A stretch of 64,000 bases of DNA, taken from assembly GCA_044223665.1 (NCBI GenBank), contig JBGALT010000018.1, forward strand, positions 1-64,000. Direction: 5' to 3'. The notes under the pieces are model-generated. The model saw only the letters and a program-made list of their open reading frames with translations. It was not told the origin of the DNA and did not search any database. The position numbers and the translations under genes were made by a program. The stretch comes from JBBSAT01 sp044223665 (GTDB lineage Bacteria > Myxococcota_A > Polyangia > Polyangiales > Sandaracinaceae). Of the stretch, positions 19,065-27,562 are shown piece by piece (the stretch's first letter is position 1; every line of letters begins with the position of its first letter).

Positions 19065-21938
19065 ATGAGCAGCAACGGCACGGCCCTCGTCATCGTCGAG
19101 TCGCCCGCAAAGGCGCGCACCATCGCCGGCTATCTCGGCGACGGATACGTCGTCGAGTCTTCCATCGGGCACATCCGCGATCTGCCCAAGAGCGCCGACG
19201 ACATCCCCCCGGCGCTCAAGAAGACCCCGTGGGCCAAGCTCGGCGTGGACGTGGAGAACGACTTCAAGCCGCTCTACGTCGTCGACGCCGACAAGAAGCA
19301 CCACGTCGCGCACCTCAAGCACCTGCTCAAGGACGCCGACGAGCTCTATCTCGCGACCGACGAAGACCGCGAGGGAGAGAGCATCGCGTGGCACCTGATC
19401 GAGGTGCTGCAGCCCAAGGTGCCGGTGCACCGGATGGTGTTCCACGAGATCACCAAGAAGGCGATCAACGAGGCCATCGAGCACCCGCGCGAGATCGATC
19501 GCCGGCTCGTGAACGCGCAGGAAGCGCGCCGCATCCTCGACCGCCTCTACGGCTACGAGGTCTCGCCCGTGCTGTGGAAGAAGGTGCTGCCGCGCCTCTC
19601 CGCCGGCCGCGTGCAGAGCGTCGCGACGCGCATCCTCGTGGAGCGCGAGCGCGAGCGCATGAAGTTCCGCCCCGCGGTCTACTGGGACCTCGAGGCCACG
19701 CTCGCCACGAAGGACGGCGTGGAGCTGACGGCCACGCTCCAGACGGTCGACGGCAAGCGCCTCGCGACCGGCAAGGACTTCGACGGCACCGGCAAGCTCG
19801 TCAAGCCCGACGCGCTCGTCCTCGACGAGGCCGGCGCGCAGGCGCTCGCGACGGGCCTCGAGGGGCGCACGCTCGAGGTCGGCTCGATCGAGCGCAAGCC
19901 CTACCGCCGCACGCCCTCGCCGCCGTTCATGACGTCGACGCTCCAGCAGGAAGCGTCGCGCAAGCTGCGCTTCAGCGCGCAGCGCACGATGAAGGCCGCG
20001 CAGCGCCTCTACGAGGGCGGCCACATCACCTACATGCGCACGGACTCCACGACGCTCAGCGACACCGCGCTCGCCGCCGCGCGCCGCACCATCGAGACGC
20101 TCTACGGCAGCGAGCACGTGCCGCCCGCCCCGCGTACCTACGCGAACAAGGTGAAGAACGCGCAGGAGGCCCACGAGGCCATCCGCCCCGCCGGCGACAC
20201 CTGGCGCACGCCCGACGAGATGGCGCAGGCGCTCGAGCCCGATCAGGCGAAGGTCTACGAGCTCGTCTGGAAGCGCACCGTCGCCTCGCAGATGAAGGAC
20301 GCGGCGGGCGAGACCGTCAGCGTGCGCATCGGCGGCAAGTCGGCCGACGGGCGCGCGGTCGAGCTGACGACCTCGGGCCTCACGATCACCTTCCCCGGCT
20401 TCTTCCGCGCGTACGTCGAGGGCTCCGACGATCCGGACGCCGAGCTCGAGAACCGCGAGAAGCACCTGCCCCCGCTGAACGAGAAGGACGCGCTCGCCGC
20501 GCGCGCGCTCCGGGCCGATCGCCACGAGACGCAGCCGCTCGCTCGCTACACGGAAGCCTCTCTCGTGCGTCGGCTCGAGGAGCTCGGCGTGGGCCGCCCG
20601 TCCACGTACGCGAGCACGATCGGCACGATCCAGGACCGCGGCTACGTGATCCGCAAGGGCACGGCGCTGGTGCCCTCGTTCACCGCGTTCGCGGTCGTCT
20701 CGCTGCTCGAGAAGCACTTCCCGCGTCTGGTCGACTACGCCTTCACCGCCAAGATGGAGGACGACCTCGACGCCATCGCGGCGGGCAGCGCATCGGCGGT
20801 GCCGTGGCTGAAGCGGTTCTACTTCGGCGGCGCGCCGACGTCAGCGGGCAACGTCGCGGCGCCCGAGGCGGGCGCGATGCTCGAGGGCGACGGTCCGCTC
20901 GAGATGGGCCTGCGCGCGCTCGTGAACACGAACCTCGGCGAGATCGACGCGCGCGCCGTGAACTCGATCCCGATCGGCAAGGACGAGAACGGCGTCGACG
21001 TGGTCGCGCGCGTCGGGCGCTACGGCCCCTACGTGCAGCGCGGCGAGGACACGGTCTCGCTGGCCGAGGACATGGCGCCCGACGAGCTGACGGTCGAGAA
21101 GGCGCTCGCGCTGCTCTCCGCGCCGAGCGGCGATCGCGAGCTCGGCCAGGACCCGGCGACGGGACAGCCCGTGCTCGTGCGCGTCGGACGCTACGGCGCG
21201 TACGTGCAGCTCGGCGAGGCCGGCAACGCCAAGGCCGAGAAGCCCAAGACGGCGTCCCTGCTCAGCACGATGCAGCCGGCGACGCTCACGCTCGAGGACG
21301 CGCTCAAGCTGCTGAGCCTGCCGCGCGAGATCGGGCACGACCCGGCCGACGGCGAGATCATCACGGCGCAGAACGGCCGGTTCGGCCCGTACATCACGAA
21401 GGGCAAGGAGAGCCGCTCGCTGGCGACCGAAGACCAGATCTTCGGGATCACGCTGCCCGAGGCGCTCGCGCTGCTCGCCCAGCCGAAGGAGCGCGGCCGT
21501 CGTCGCGCCGCCGGCGCCGCGGCGGGCCCGCTCAAGGAGCTGGGCGACGATCCGGTGAGCAAGAAGAAGATCGTCCTCAAGGAGGGCCGCTTCGGCCACT
21601 ACGTCACCGACGGCGACACCAACGCGACGCTGCGCAAGGGCGACTCGCCCGAGTCGATCACGCCCGAGCGGGCGCAAGAGCTGCTCGCCGAGCGGCGCGA
21701 GCGCGAGGCGAGCGGTCAGGTCGGTCGCGGGAGGCGTGGCCGAGGCCGACGCGGCGGCGGAGCACCGAGGGCGGCAGCCGCTCCCAAGGCGGCGAAGGCC
21801 GCGAAGGCACCCAAGGCGCCCAAGGCACCCAAGGCACCCAAGGCCGCGAAGGCAGAGAGCGCGCCCAAGGCCCCCAAGAAGAAGAGCGGTGCCAAGAAGA
21901 AGCCGGCGGCGAGCGAGGGCAGCGAGCCCTCGGCGTGA
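19065..21938 (+). CDS. topA: DNA topoisomerase I
   Basis: 957 residues. The TOPRIM domain starts at the N-terminus (VIVESPAKA, then DEDREGE). The catalytic Tyr is in TYMRTDSTTLS, followed by AHEAIRP and GRPSTYAS. It relaxes negative supercoils by a type IA strand passage. The C-terminal third has several repeats of the GRYGPYVQ type instead of Cys-rich zinc fingers. The last ~60 residues are a Lys/Ala/Pro tail resembling histone H1. No strong Shine-Dalgarno sequence is seen before the ATG. The stop overlaps the next gene's start (GTGA). Confidence 0.96.
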   Translation: MSSNGTALVIVESPAKARTIAGYLGDGYVVESSIGHIRDLPKSADDIPPALKKTPWAKLGVDVENDFKPLYVVDADKKHHVAHLKHLLKDADELYLATDEDREGESIAWHLIEVLQPKVPVHRMVFHEITKKAINEAIEHPREIDRRLVNAQEARRILDRLYGYEVSPVLWKKVLPRLSAGRVQSVATRILVERERERMKFRPAVYWDLEATLATKDGVELTATLQTVDGKRLATGKDFDGTGKLVKPDALVLDEAGAQALATGLEGRTLEVGSIERKPYRRTPSPPFMTSTLQQEASRKLRFSAQRTMKAAQRLYEGGHITYMRTDSTTLSDTALAAARRTIETLYGSEHVPPAPRTYANKVKNAQEAHEAIRPAGDTWRTPDEMAQALEPDQAKVYELVWKRTVASQMKDAAGETVSVRIGGKSADGRAVELTTSGLTITFPGFFRAYVEGSDDPDAELENREKHLPPLNEKDALAARALRADRHETQPLARYTEASLVRRLEELGVGRPSTYASTIGTIQDRGYVIRKGTALVPSFTAFAVVSLLEKHFPRLVDYAFTAKMEDDLDAIAAGSASAVPWLKRFYFGGAPTSAGNVAAPEAGAMLEGDGPLEMGLRALVNTNLGEIDARAVNSIPIGKDENGVDVVARVGRYGPYVQRGEDTVSLAEDMAPDELTVEKALALLSAPSGDRELGQDPATGQPVLVRVGRYGAYVQLGEAGNAKAEKPKTASLLSTMQPATLTLEDALKLLSLPREIGHDPADGEIITAQNGRFGPYITKGKESRSLATEDQIFGITLPEALALLAQPKERGRRRAAGAAAGPLKELGDDPVSKKKIVLKEGRFGHYVTDGDTNATLRKGDSPESITPERAQELLAERREREASGQVGRGRRGRGRRGGGAPRAAAAPKAAKAAKAPKAPKAPKAPKAAKAESAPKAPKKKSGAKKKPAASEGSEPSA

Positions 21939-22762
21939 CGACCCTCATCGCCGGCTGCGGGTACGTCGGGAGCGCGCTCGCCGCGCGTCTCGTCGCCCGC
22001 GGTGAGCGGGTGATCGCCCTGACCCGATCGGGGCGGGCCTTGCCCGAGGGGGTGACGCCGCTGCGGGCGAGCCTGCCCGACGAGGACCTGTCGCTCCCAC
22101 GCGAGATCGAGCGCGTGGTGTACGCCGTCGCGCCCGACGAGCGCAGCGACGCGGCCTACGAGCGCGCCTATCCAGACGGCGTACGGTCCGTGCTGGCGGC
22201 GATCGCGCGGAGCGGTGCCGCCCTCGATCGCTTCGTGCTCGTCTCGAGCACCGCCGTCTACGCCGAGGACGCGGGCGGCCTCGTCGGACCGGCCGGGCCC
22301 TACGCGACCGGGACGCCCGAGCGCGTCCTCGAGGCCGAGCGCGCCCTTCCCGACGAGACCGGGGTCGTGGCGCGCCTCAGCGGCATCTACGGGCCCGGCC
22401 GCGACCGGATCGTGCGCGCCGTCCGCGAGGGGCGCACCGTCGGGGAGCCGGGGCGCGTGGGCAACCGCATCCACCGCGACGACGCGGCCGCGGCGATCGA
22501 GCACCTGCTCTTCCTGTCGCGCCCCTTCGCGCGCGTCTACGACGTCACCGACACGGCCTCGGTGCCGATGGGCGAGCTCTTCGCCTGGATCGCGCGCGAG
22601 ATCGGCGTCGGGCTCGATCCCGCGCTGACGAGCGTCCCGCCGATACGCACCGGCAAGCGCATCGAGCCGCGGCAGCTCGCCCTGAGCGGCTTCTCGTTCC
22701 GCTACCCGAGCTACCGCGAAGGCTACGGGGAGATGATCAGGGGATCGACTTCGTCCCCGTGA
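21935..22762 (+). CDS. NAD(P)-dependent epimerase/dehydratase-like SDR protein
   Basis: 275 residues. The N-terminal nucleotide motif GCGYVGSALA and the later FVLVSSTAVY and SGIYGPGRD segments fit the extended/atypical SDR (YeeZ-like) group. The usual YXXXK is not obvious, since the Tyr region reads GPYATGTPE, so catalytic activity is uncertain. It is translationally coupled to topA by a GTGA overlap. Its 3' end overlaps the convergent DUF502 gene by 26 bases. Confidence 0.75.
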   Translation: MTTLIAGCGYVGSALAARLVARGERVIALTRSGRALPEGVTPLRASLPDEDLSLPREIERVVYAVAPDERSDAAYERAYPDGVRSVLAAIARSGAALDRFVLVSSTAVYAEDAGGLVGPAGPYATGTPERVLEAERALPDETGVVARLSGIYGPGRDRIVRAVREGRTVGEPGRVGNRIHRDDAAAAIEHLLFLSRPFARVYDVTDTASVPMGELFAWIAREIGVGLDPALTSVPPIRTGKRIEPRQLALSGFSFRYPSYREGYGEMIRGSTSSP

Positions 22763-23369
22763 GGCTGTCGCGCGAGCGCTCGAGCATCGTGCGCGCGCCG
22801 GTCATCTCGCTCACGCCGCCGGAGACGACGAACGCCATGAACTGCGCCGGGTCGGCGTCGACGTACTCGACGCGGTCCTTCGGCACGAGGATCACGTTGC
22901 CCGCGAAGTTGTAGGCCTGCGGCAGGTACACGGCGACGTAGCCAGCGAGGCGGACGTCGTCGAAGCGCTGGCACGTCACGAAGCCGAAGACCTTCGTCTT
23001 GCCTTCGCCGTCGAGCGCGACCATCGCCGGGCGATCGAAGCTCTTCTTGTCGCCGACGAACGCGCCGAGCAGATCCTTGAGCGACGTGTAGAGCAGGCTG
23101 ACCACCGGCAGGCGCTTCACCGCGTTCTCGAGCGCGCCGATCACGGCCTGGCCGATCACGTTCGAGGCGACGAAGCCGGTTCCGAGGATCAAGGCCAGCG
23201 TGATCAACAGACCGAGGCCCGGGATCGGCACGCCGATCGCGGAGTCGATCCAGTGGAGCACCAGCCAGATCGTGTAGGCCGTGCCGACGGTCGGGACGAG
23301 CACGAGCAGGCCTCGGCCGAACGCGCCGGCGAGGACGGTGAGCGGATTCGTGGTGGGACGACGCGCCAT
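22737..23369 (-). CDS. DUF502 inner-membrane protein
   Basis: 210 residues. Two membrane segments occur (~15-35, GRGLLVLVPTVGTAYTIW; ~50-75, GLGLLITLALILGTGFVAS). These are followed by RLPVVSLLYTSLKDLLGAF, a signature of the DUF502 family, and a soluble C-terminal domain with VPKDRVEYVD. The role of the family is unknown in bacteria. The start was set at the ATG just before ARRPTTNPLTV; longer readings are shadow sequence. It is convergent with, and overlaps, the SDR gene. Confidence 0.85.
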   Translation of the reverse strand: MARRPTTNPLTVLAGAFGRGLLVLVPTVGTAYTIWLVLHWIDSAIGVPIPGLGLLITLALILGTGFVASNVIGQAVIGALENAVKRLPVVSLLYTSLKDLLGAFVGDKKSFDRPAMVALDGEGKTKVFGFVTCQRFDDVRLAGYVAVYLPQAYNFAGNVILVPKDRVEYVDADPAQFMAFVVSGGVSEMTGARTMLERSRDSLTGTKSIP

Positions 23370-23560
23370 AGGGGCCGACCTTAACGCCCTCCCGCGGGTT
23401 GCGCCGCGAATGGGCCGATCGCCCGGGCCGCGAGCCGAAATAGGGGCCGTGACCGACCCGTAGAGACCCCAGAGCGACCCACGTCGCCCCCGAATCGGCA
23501 AGCTCGCCGCGGCGTCTCCGCGCGCGGCGGGCGCACGTTCGTCGAAAGGAGCCACGGTCC

Positions 23561-24460
23561 ATGCGTCCCCAGCCCACCCTCGCGCTCGTCCTCGCGCTCT
23601 CGGCCCTCGCCCCCCTCGGCGTCGCCCACGCCGAGGACCGCGACGTCTCCACCTTCGGCGGCGATGCGTACGTCCGATACGGAGAGATCGTCGACGACGT
23701 GTCCGCCTTCGGCGGCTCGGTGCACGTGGACGGTGAAGTGCTCGGCGACGTGTCGGCCTTCGGCGGCGACGTGCTCCTCGGTCCCACGGCGATCGTGCAC
23801 GGCAGCGTGGACTCGGCGGGCGGCCGCGTCGCGATGGCGCCCGGCGCGCGCGCGCTCGGCGGCGCGAGCACCGCGATCCCCCAGGACGCACCCGACGTGC
23901 GCATGGGCCACGGCGATCGACACGACGGTGAGCACGACGGTGGTGAGCCGGCGGCGCTGGTGCGAGGCCTGGTGTTCTCGGCGCTCCTGTTCTTGCTGGC
24001 GCTGCTCCTCACCGGCGTCGTGCCCGAGCGCATGAGCGCGATGCACCTCGCGATCATCCGCGAGCCGGCGCGCAGCGCGGGCGCGGGCCTGCTCGGCTAC
24101 ATCGCGACCGGCATCGTGCTCGTCGCGCTCGTGATCACGATCGTGGGCATCCCGATCGCGCTCGCGCTCGCGGTGGTGGTGCCGGTGGCGACCTACGTCG
24201 GGCTCGCCGCGGCAGCCACGGTGATCGGCGCAGCGCTCCCGAGCGAGCGCCTGCGCGGCCGCCCGATCCTGCAGATCCTCGCCGGCGTGACCTGCCTCTT
24301 CGTGGTCGCGCAGATCCCCGTGCTCGGCTCGCTCGCCCTCGCGGTCGTCGCTTGCATCGGCCTCGGGGCCCTGCTCCGCACGCGCTTCCGCGCCGAGGCG
24401 CCGCGCGAGCTGACGGTCGGCCCCGCCAACGGCCCCTACCGCGAGCCGGCCGCCAGCTGA
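23561..24460 (+). CDS. exported polymer-forming/bactofilin-like membrane protein
   Basis: 299 residues. A signal peptide ends at GVAHA. A short repeat follows (DVSTFGGDA, DVSAFGGSV, DVSAFGGDV; ~28-75), of the kind that builds a bactofilin-like beta-helix. Three to four membrane segments occupy ~130-270 (FSALLFLLALLLTGVV, IVLVALVITIVGIPIALALAVVV and others). I do not recognise the exact family; it resembles exported 'polymer-forming' proteins. AAAGGAG lies 9 bases before the ATG, a strong ribosome site. Confidence 0.7.
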   Translation: MRPQPTLALVLALSALAPLGVAHAEDRDVSTFGGDAYVRYGEIVDDVSAFGGSVHVDGEVLGDVSAFGGDVLLGPTAIVHGSVDSAGGRVAMAPGARALGGASTAIPQDAPDVRMGHGDRHDGEHDGGEPAALVRGLVFSALLFLLALLLTGVVPERMSAMHLAIIREPARSAGAGLLGYIATGIVLVALVITIVGIPIALALAVVVPVATYVGLAAAATVIGAALPSERLRGRPILQILAGVTCLFVVAQIPVLGSLALAVVACIGLGALLRTRFRAEAPRELTVGPANGPYREPAAS

Positions 24461-24480
24461 CGTAGAGGCCGAGGGCGAGA

Positions 24481-24504
24481 CGAGCTCTCGCTCGCGAGAG
24501 CTCG
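24481..24504. terminator. perfect hairpin downstream of the bactofilin-like gene
   Basis: CGAGCTCTCGC-TC-GCGAGAGCTCG is a perfect 11-bp inverted repeat starting 21 bases after the stop. A weaker GCTTCC...GGAAGC stem follows. No T-run is present, so it may be a factor-dependent or pause site, or an operator for recQ. Confidence 0.4.
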
Positions 24505-24581
24505 GACGCGCTTCCGCTGGCGGGAAGCCCAGCGTTCGTGCAAGACGCTCAACCGGCTCGCGCCCGGGCCGACACGTCCTC

Positions 24582-26471
24582 ATGAGCGATCTCGACCAGC
24601 GCCTGCAAGAACGCTTCGGCCTGCCGTCCTTCCGACCCTGGCAGGAAGAGGCCATTCGCGCGCTGCTCGAGGGCCCGGGACGTGCGCTCGTCATCGCGCC
24701 GACCGGCGGCGGCAAGTCGCTGACCTACCAGTTCCCGGCCACCGAGCTCCCCGGCACCACGATCGTCGTCTCGCCGCTCATCGCGCTCATGGACGATCAG
24801 GTGCGCGGCCTCGAGGCGCGCGGGATCGCCGCGACCTATCTCGCCTCCACGCTCGATCCCGACGTGCGCCGCACGCGCGAGCGCGAGCTGGCGGACGGCA
24901 AGTACCGGCTCGTCTACGTCGCCCCCGAGCGGCTGGGCAACGCGGTGCTGCTCGATCGGCTCAAGCAGCTCCGCCCGCCGCTCGTGGCGATCGACGAGGC
25001 GCACTGCATCTCGCAGTGGGGGCACGACTTCCGTCCCGACTACCTGCGCCTGGGCGAGGTGCTCCGCGTGCTCGGCGCCCCGCGTGTGCTCGCCTGCACG
25101 GCGACCGCGACGCCGATGGTGCGCGAAGAGATCCTCGAGAAGCTCGGGCTCGACCGGGCGAGCACCGCCGTCGTGCTGCGGGGCTTCGCGCGCCCCAACC
25201 TGCACCTGGCGGCCGAAGAGGTGGACTCGCCAGGCTCGAGGCGCAGCGCGATGACGCGCGTGCTCAAGGAGGCGCTCGGGCCTGCGAGCCGCCCGGCCGG
25301 CGGCGCCATCGTCTACACGGCCACGCGGCGCGGCGCAGAGGACACGGCTCGTCGCATCGCGACGCTCGGCTATCGCGCTGCCGCCTACCACGCCGGGCTG
25401 CCGGCCCAGGAGCGCGCGCGCGTCAGCGAGGCCTTCTCGACGCGGACGCTCGACGTCGTCGCCGCCACCAACGCGTTCGGCATGGGCATCGATCGGCCCG
25501 ACGTGCGCGCCGTCGTCCACGTGGCGCCTCCGGGCTCGATCGAGGCGTACTACCAGGAGGTCGGCCGCGCGGGCCGCGACGGAAAGCCGGCGTACGGCCT
25601 CTTGCTCTCGGCGTCGTCGGACATCGCGCTGCGGCGGCGCATGGTCGAGCGGGGGCCGAACGACACCGTCGCCGATCCGGCCGAGGTCAAGCGCCAGTGG
25701 AACCTCTTTCGCGACCTGCTGCGATACGTCGAGGCCGGTAGCTGCCGGCACGACTTCATCCTCCGCTACTTCGACGACAGCGAAGAGCTGCTCGGTGGCT
25801 GCGGCCACTGCGACGTCTGCGAGCGCCTCGAGCAGAGCGGCGGCAAGTCGGCCGCCTCCGACGAGGATGCGCTCGTGGTCCGGAAGGCTCTCTCCGGCGT
25901 CGCGCGCGCCGATCGCCGCGCCGGCATGCTCGCCGTCGCCAAGATGCTGCACGGGATCGACGACGAGAAGCAGGCCCGCCTCGGCTTCACGCGCCTGTCG
26001 ACGCACGGCCTCTTGCGCGACCGCTCGGCCGAGTGGTCGCTCGCGCTCCTGCGGCGGCTCGTGACGGCCGGTCTCGTCGACATCACGACCGGGGATCTGC
26101 CGTGCCCCTACCTGACGGTCAGCGGCGTGCGCGCGATGCGGGGGGAGGACCCCATCCGCGTGCTCCTGCCGGACGCCGTCGTGACGCGCTCCGAGCGCCG
26201 CCGCGCCGCCGCCGCCCCGACGCCCAAGGCCGCCACCGGCTCCCTCGCCGGCGCCGAGCTGGCGATCTTCGAGCGGCTGCGGACGGTGCGCCGCGAGCTG
26301 GCCGACGCCCAAGGCGTGCCGCCCTACGTCGTCTGCCACGACCGGACCCTGGTCGAGATCGCGCGGGCCCGGCCCTCGTCGCGCATCGAGCTCGGCGCCG
26401 TCCACGGGATGGGGCCCGCGCGCATGAGCAGCTACGGCGACGTGTTCTTGCGAGCCGTCGCCGGGGCCTGA
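24582..26471 (+). CDS. recQ: RecQ-family ATP-dependent DNA helicase
   Basis: 629 residues. Helicase motifs in order: FRPWQEEAI, Walker A APTGGGKSLTYQ, DEAHCISQWGHDFRP, ACTATATP, the AFGMGIDRPDVR motif V and QEVGRAGRDG motif VI. The RQC zinc site (SCRHDF...GCGHCDVC) is at ~390-420. A C-terminal HRDC domain (~545-625) ends the protein. It unwinds DNA 3'-5' in recombination and repair. No Shine-Dalgarno sequence is apparent at the ATG. The stop is 6 bases from the convergent M23 gene stop. Confidence 0.93.
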   Translation: MSDLDQRLQERFGLPSFRPWQEEAIRALLEGPGRALVIAPTGGGKSLTYQFPATELPGTTIVVSPLIALMDDQVRGLEARGIAATYLASTLDPDVRRTRERELADGKYRLVYVAPERLGNAVLLDRLKQLRPPLVAIDEAHCISQWGHDFRPDYLRLGEVLRVLGAPRVLACTATATPMVREEILEKLGLDRASTAVVLRGFARPNLHLAAEEVDSPGSRRSAMTRVLKEALGPASRPAGGAIVYTATRRGAEDTARRIATLGYRAAAYHAGLPAQERARVSEAFSTRTLDVVAATNAFGMGIDRPDVRAVVHVAPPGSIEAYYQEVGRAGRDGKPAYGLLLSASSDIALRRRMVERGPNDTVADPAEVKRQWNLFRDLLRYVEAGSCRHDFILRYFDDSEELLGGCGHCDVCERLEQSGGKSAASDEDALVVRKALSGVARADRRAGMLAVAKMLHGIDDEKQARLGFTRLSTHGLLRDRSAEWSLALLRRLVTAGLVDITTGDLPCPYLTVSGVRAMRGEDPIRVLLPDAVVTRSERRRAAAAPTPKAATGSLAGAELAIFERLRTVRRELADAQGVPPYVVCHDRTLVEIARARPSSRIELGAVHGMGPARMSSYGDVFLRAVAGA

Positions 26472-26476
26472 CCGGA

Positions 26477-27382
26477 TCAGCGGCGGCGCGGGTGCACGCG
26501 CGCCTCGAGGGCGGCGTGCTCGACCATGCGCTCGACGTTCGGCGGCGCCTCCTCGAAGAGGGGCGTCGGATCGGCGGGCGTGCCGTTCCGGTAGAGCTCG
26601 AAGTGGACGTGCGGGCCGTGGGCCAAGCCGGTCGCGCCCACGAGCGCGATCTGCTCGCCCCGATGCACGAGCTGGCCCGTGCGCACCTGGATCTCGGAGT
26701 TGTGCGCGTACGAGGTGCCCCACCCGTTCGGGTGGACGATCACGATGAAGTTCCCGAAGCCGTCGATGGCGTCGCCGGCATAGACGACCACGCCGTCTGC
26801 GGCCGCGACCACCACGTCACCGGTCGGCGCGTTGATGTCCACGCCGAGGTGGGCCAGCTCGGGGCGCGAGGCGCGGGTGTAGCCGAAGCCGCGCCCGAAG
26901 TGACCGGTCGGGACCGGCCAGAGCAGGTGCTCCGGCGCATCGCCGGCCAGCTGGGCCGCCGCGACGATGTCCGGGTTCGGGGCCCGGCGCATGACCTGGA
27001 GGGCGGTCAGCCGGGTGCCGAGGTGGAGCTGCTCGGTCAGCGCGTCGGGCGCCGGCGGCGCCTCGACCGGCGGGGGGGCTTCCTCGGCCTCGACCACGGG
27101 GGCGGCAGGAGCCTCGGGCGCCGCGACGACGGGCGCCTCGAGCTGCGTCGGCTCGTCGCCGAGCTCGGCGGCGGCCGGGGCACGGGGCCCGAGGACGAGG
27201 GTCATGATGATGCCGGCCAGCAGGAAGGGGCCGGAGCCGCGCAGCTGACCGCGGATCCCCAGACCACGCATCCCCATCCCGCGGAGACCGCGAAGGCTCG
27301 CGCCGGAAACGGCGCGAACAGAGGCCGCAGCCGCCGCGAGCCGGTCCATCCGAAGGGCTCCTCGTTGCAGTCGTACCGTCAT
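26477..27382 (-). CDS. M23 family metallopeptidase, membrane-anchored
   Basis: 301 residues. An N-terminal hydrophobic segment (GPFLLAGIIMTLVLGP) and an Ala/Pro/Glu linker precede a LytM domain with HLGVD and HVHFE zinc ligands, both present. This indicates endopeptidase activity on peptidoglycan cross-bridges rather than a degenerate regulator. The last ~30 residues are a short tail. ATG at 27382 was chosen because TCCTTAGG lies just upstream; the open frame reaches 27466. Confidence 0.85.
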   Translation of the reverse strand: MTVRLQRGALRMDRLAAAAASVRAVSGASLRGLRGMGMRGLGIRGQLRGSGPFLLAGIIMTLVLGPRAPAAAELGDEPTQLEAPVVAAPEAPAAPVVEAEEAPPPVEAPPAPDALTEQLHLGTRLTALQVMRRAPNPDIVAAAQLAGDAPEHLLWPVPTGHFGRGFGYTRASRPELAHLGVDINAPTGDVVVAAADGVVVYAGDAIDGFGNFIVIVHPNGWGTSYAHNSEIQVRTGQLVHRGEQIALVGATGLAHGPHVHFELYRNGTPADPTPLFEEAPPNVERMVEHAALEARVHPRRR

Positions 27383-27422
27383 GGGGCCTAAGGAGATCAG
27401 CGAAACGCCCCTCGGGCAACCT

Positions 27423-27456
27423 AAATGCGCACTTCGGGACGCGGATCTGCGCATTT
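27423..27456. promoter_or_regulatory. inverted repeat in an AT-rich promoter gap
   Basis: AAATGCGCA (27423-27431) and TGCGCATTT (27448-27456) form a 9-bp dyad with a 16-base spacer, 41 bases upstream of the M23 start. The surrounding gap is clearly AT-richer than the coding DNA. It could be an operator for the M23 gene. On the plus strand the second arm runs into TTTTTG, so a terminator role is possible too. Confidence 0.4.
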
Positions 27457-27562
27457 TTGTACGCACATGTGGGATCGCCTCGTTCCATGGGCGATTCTGC
27501 GGTCGATGTCCGCCGCAGGCCCATTTTCCTAGCGTTTTCGGCGTCGCGGGCGCGTGAGAGCG

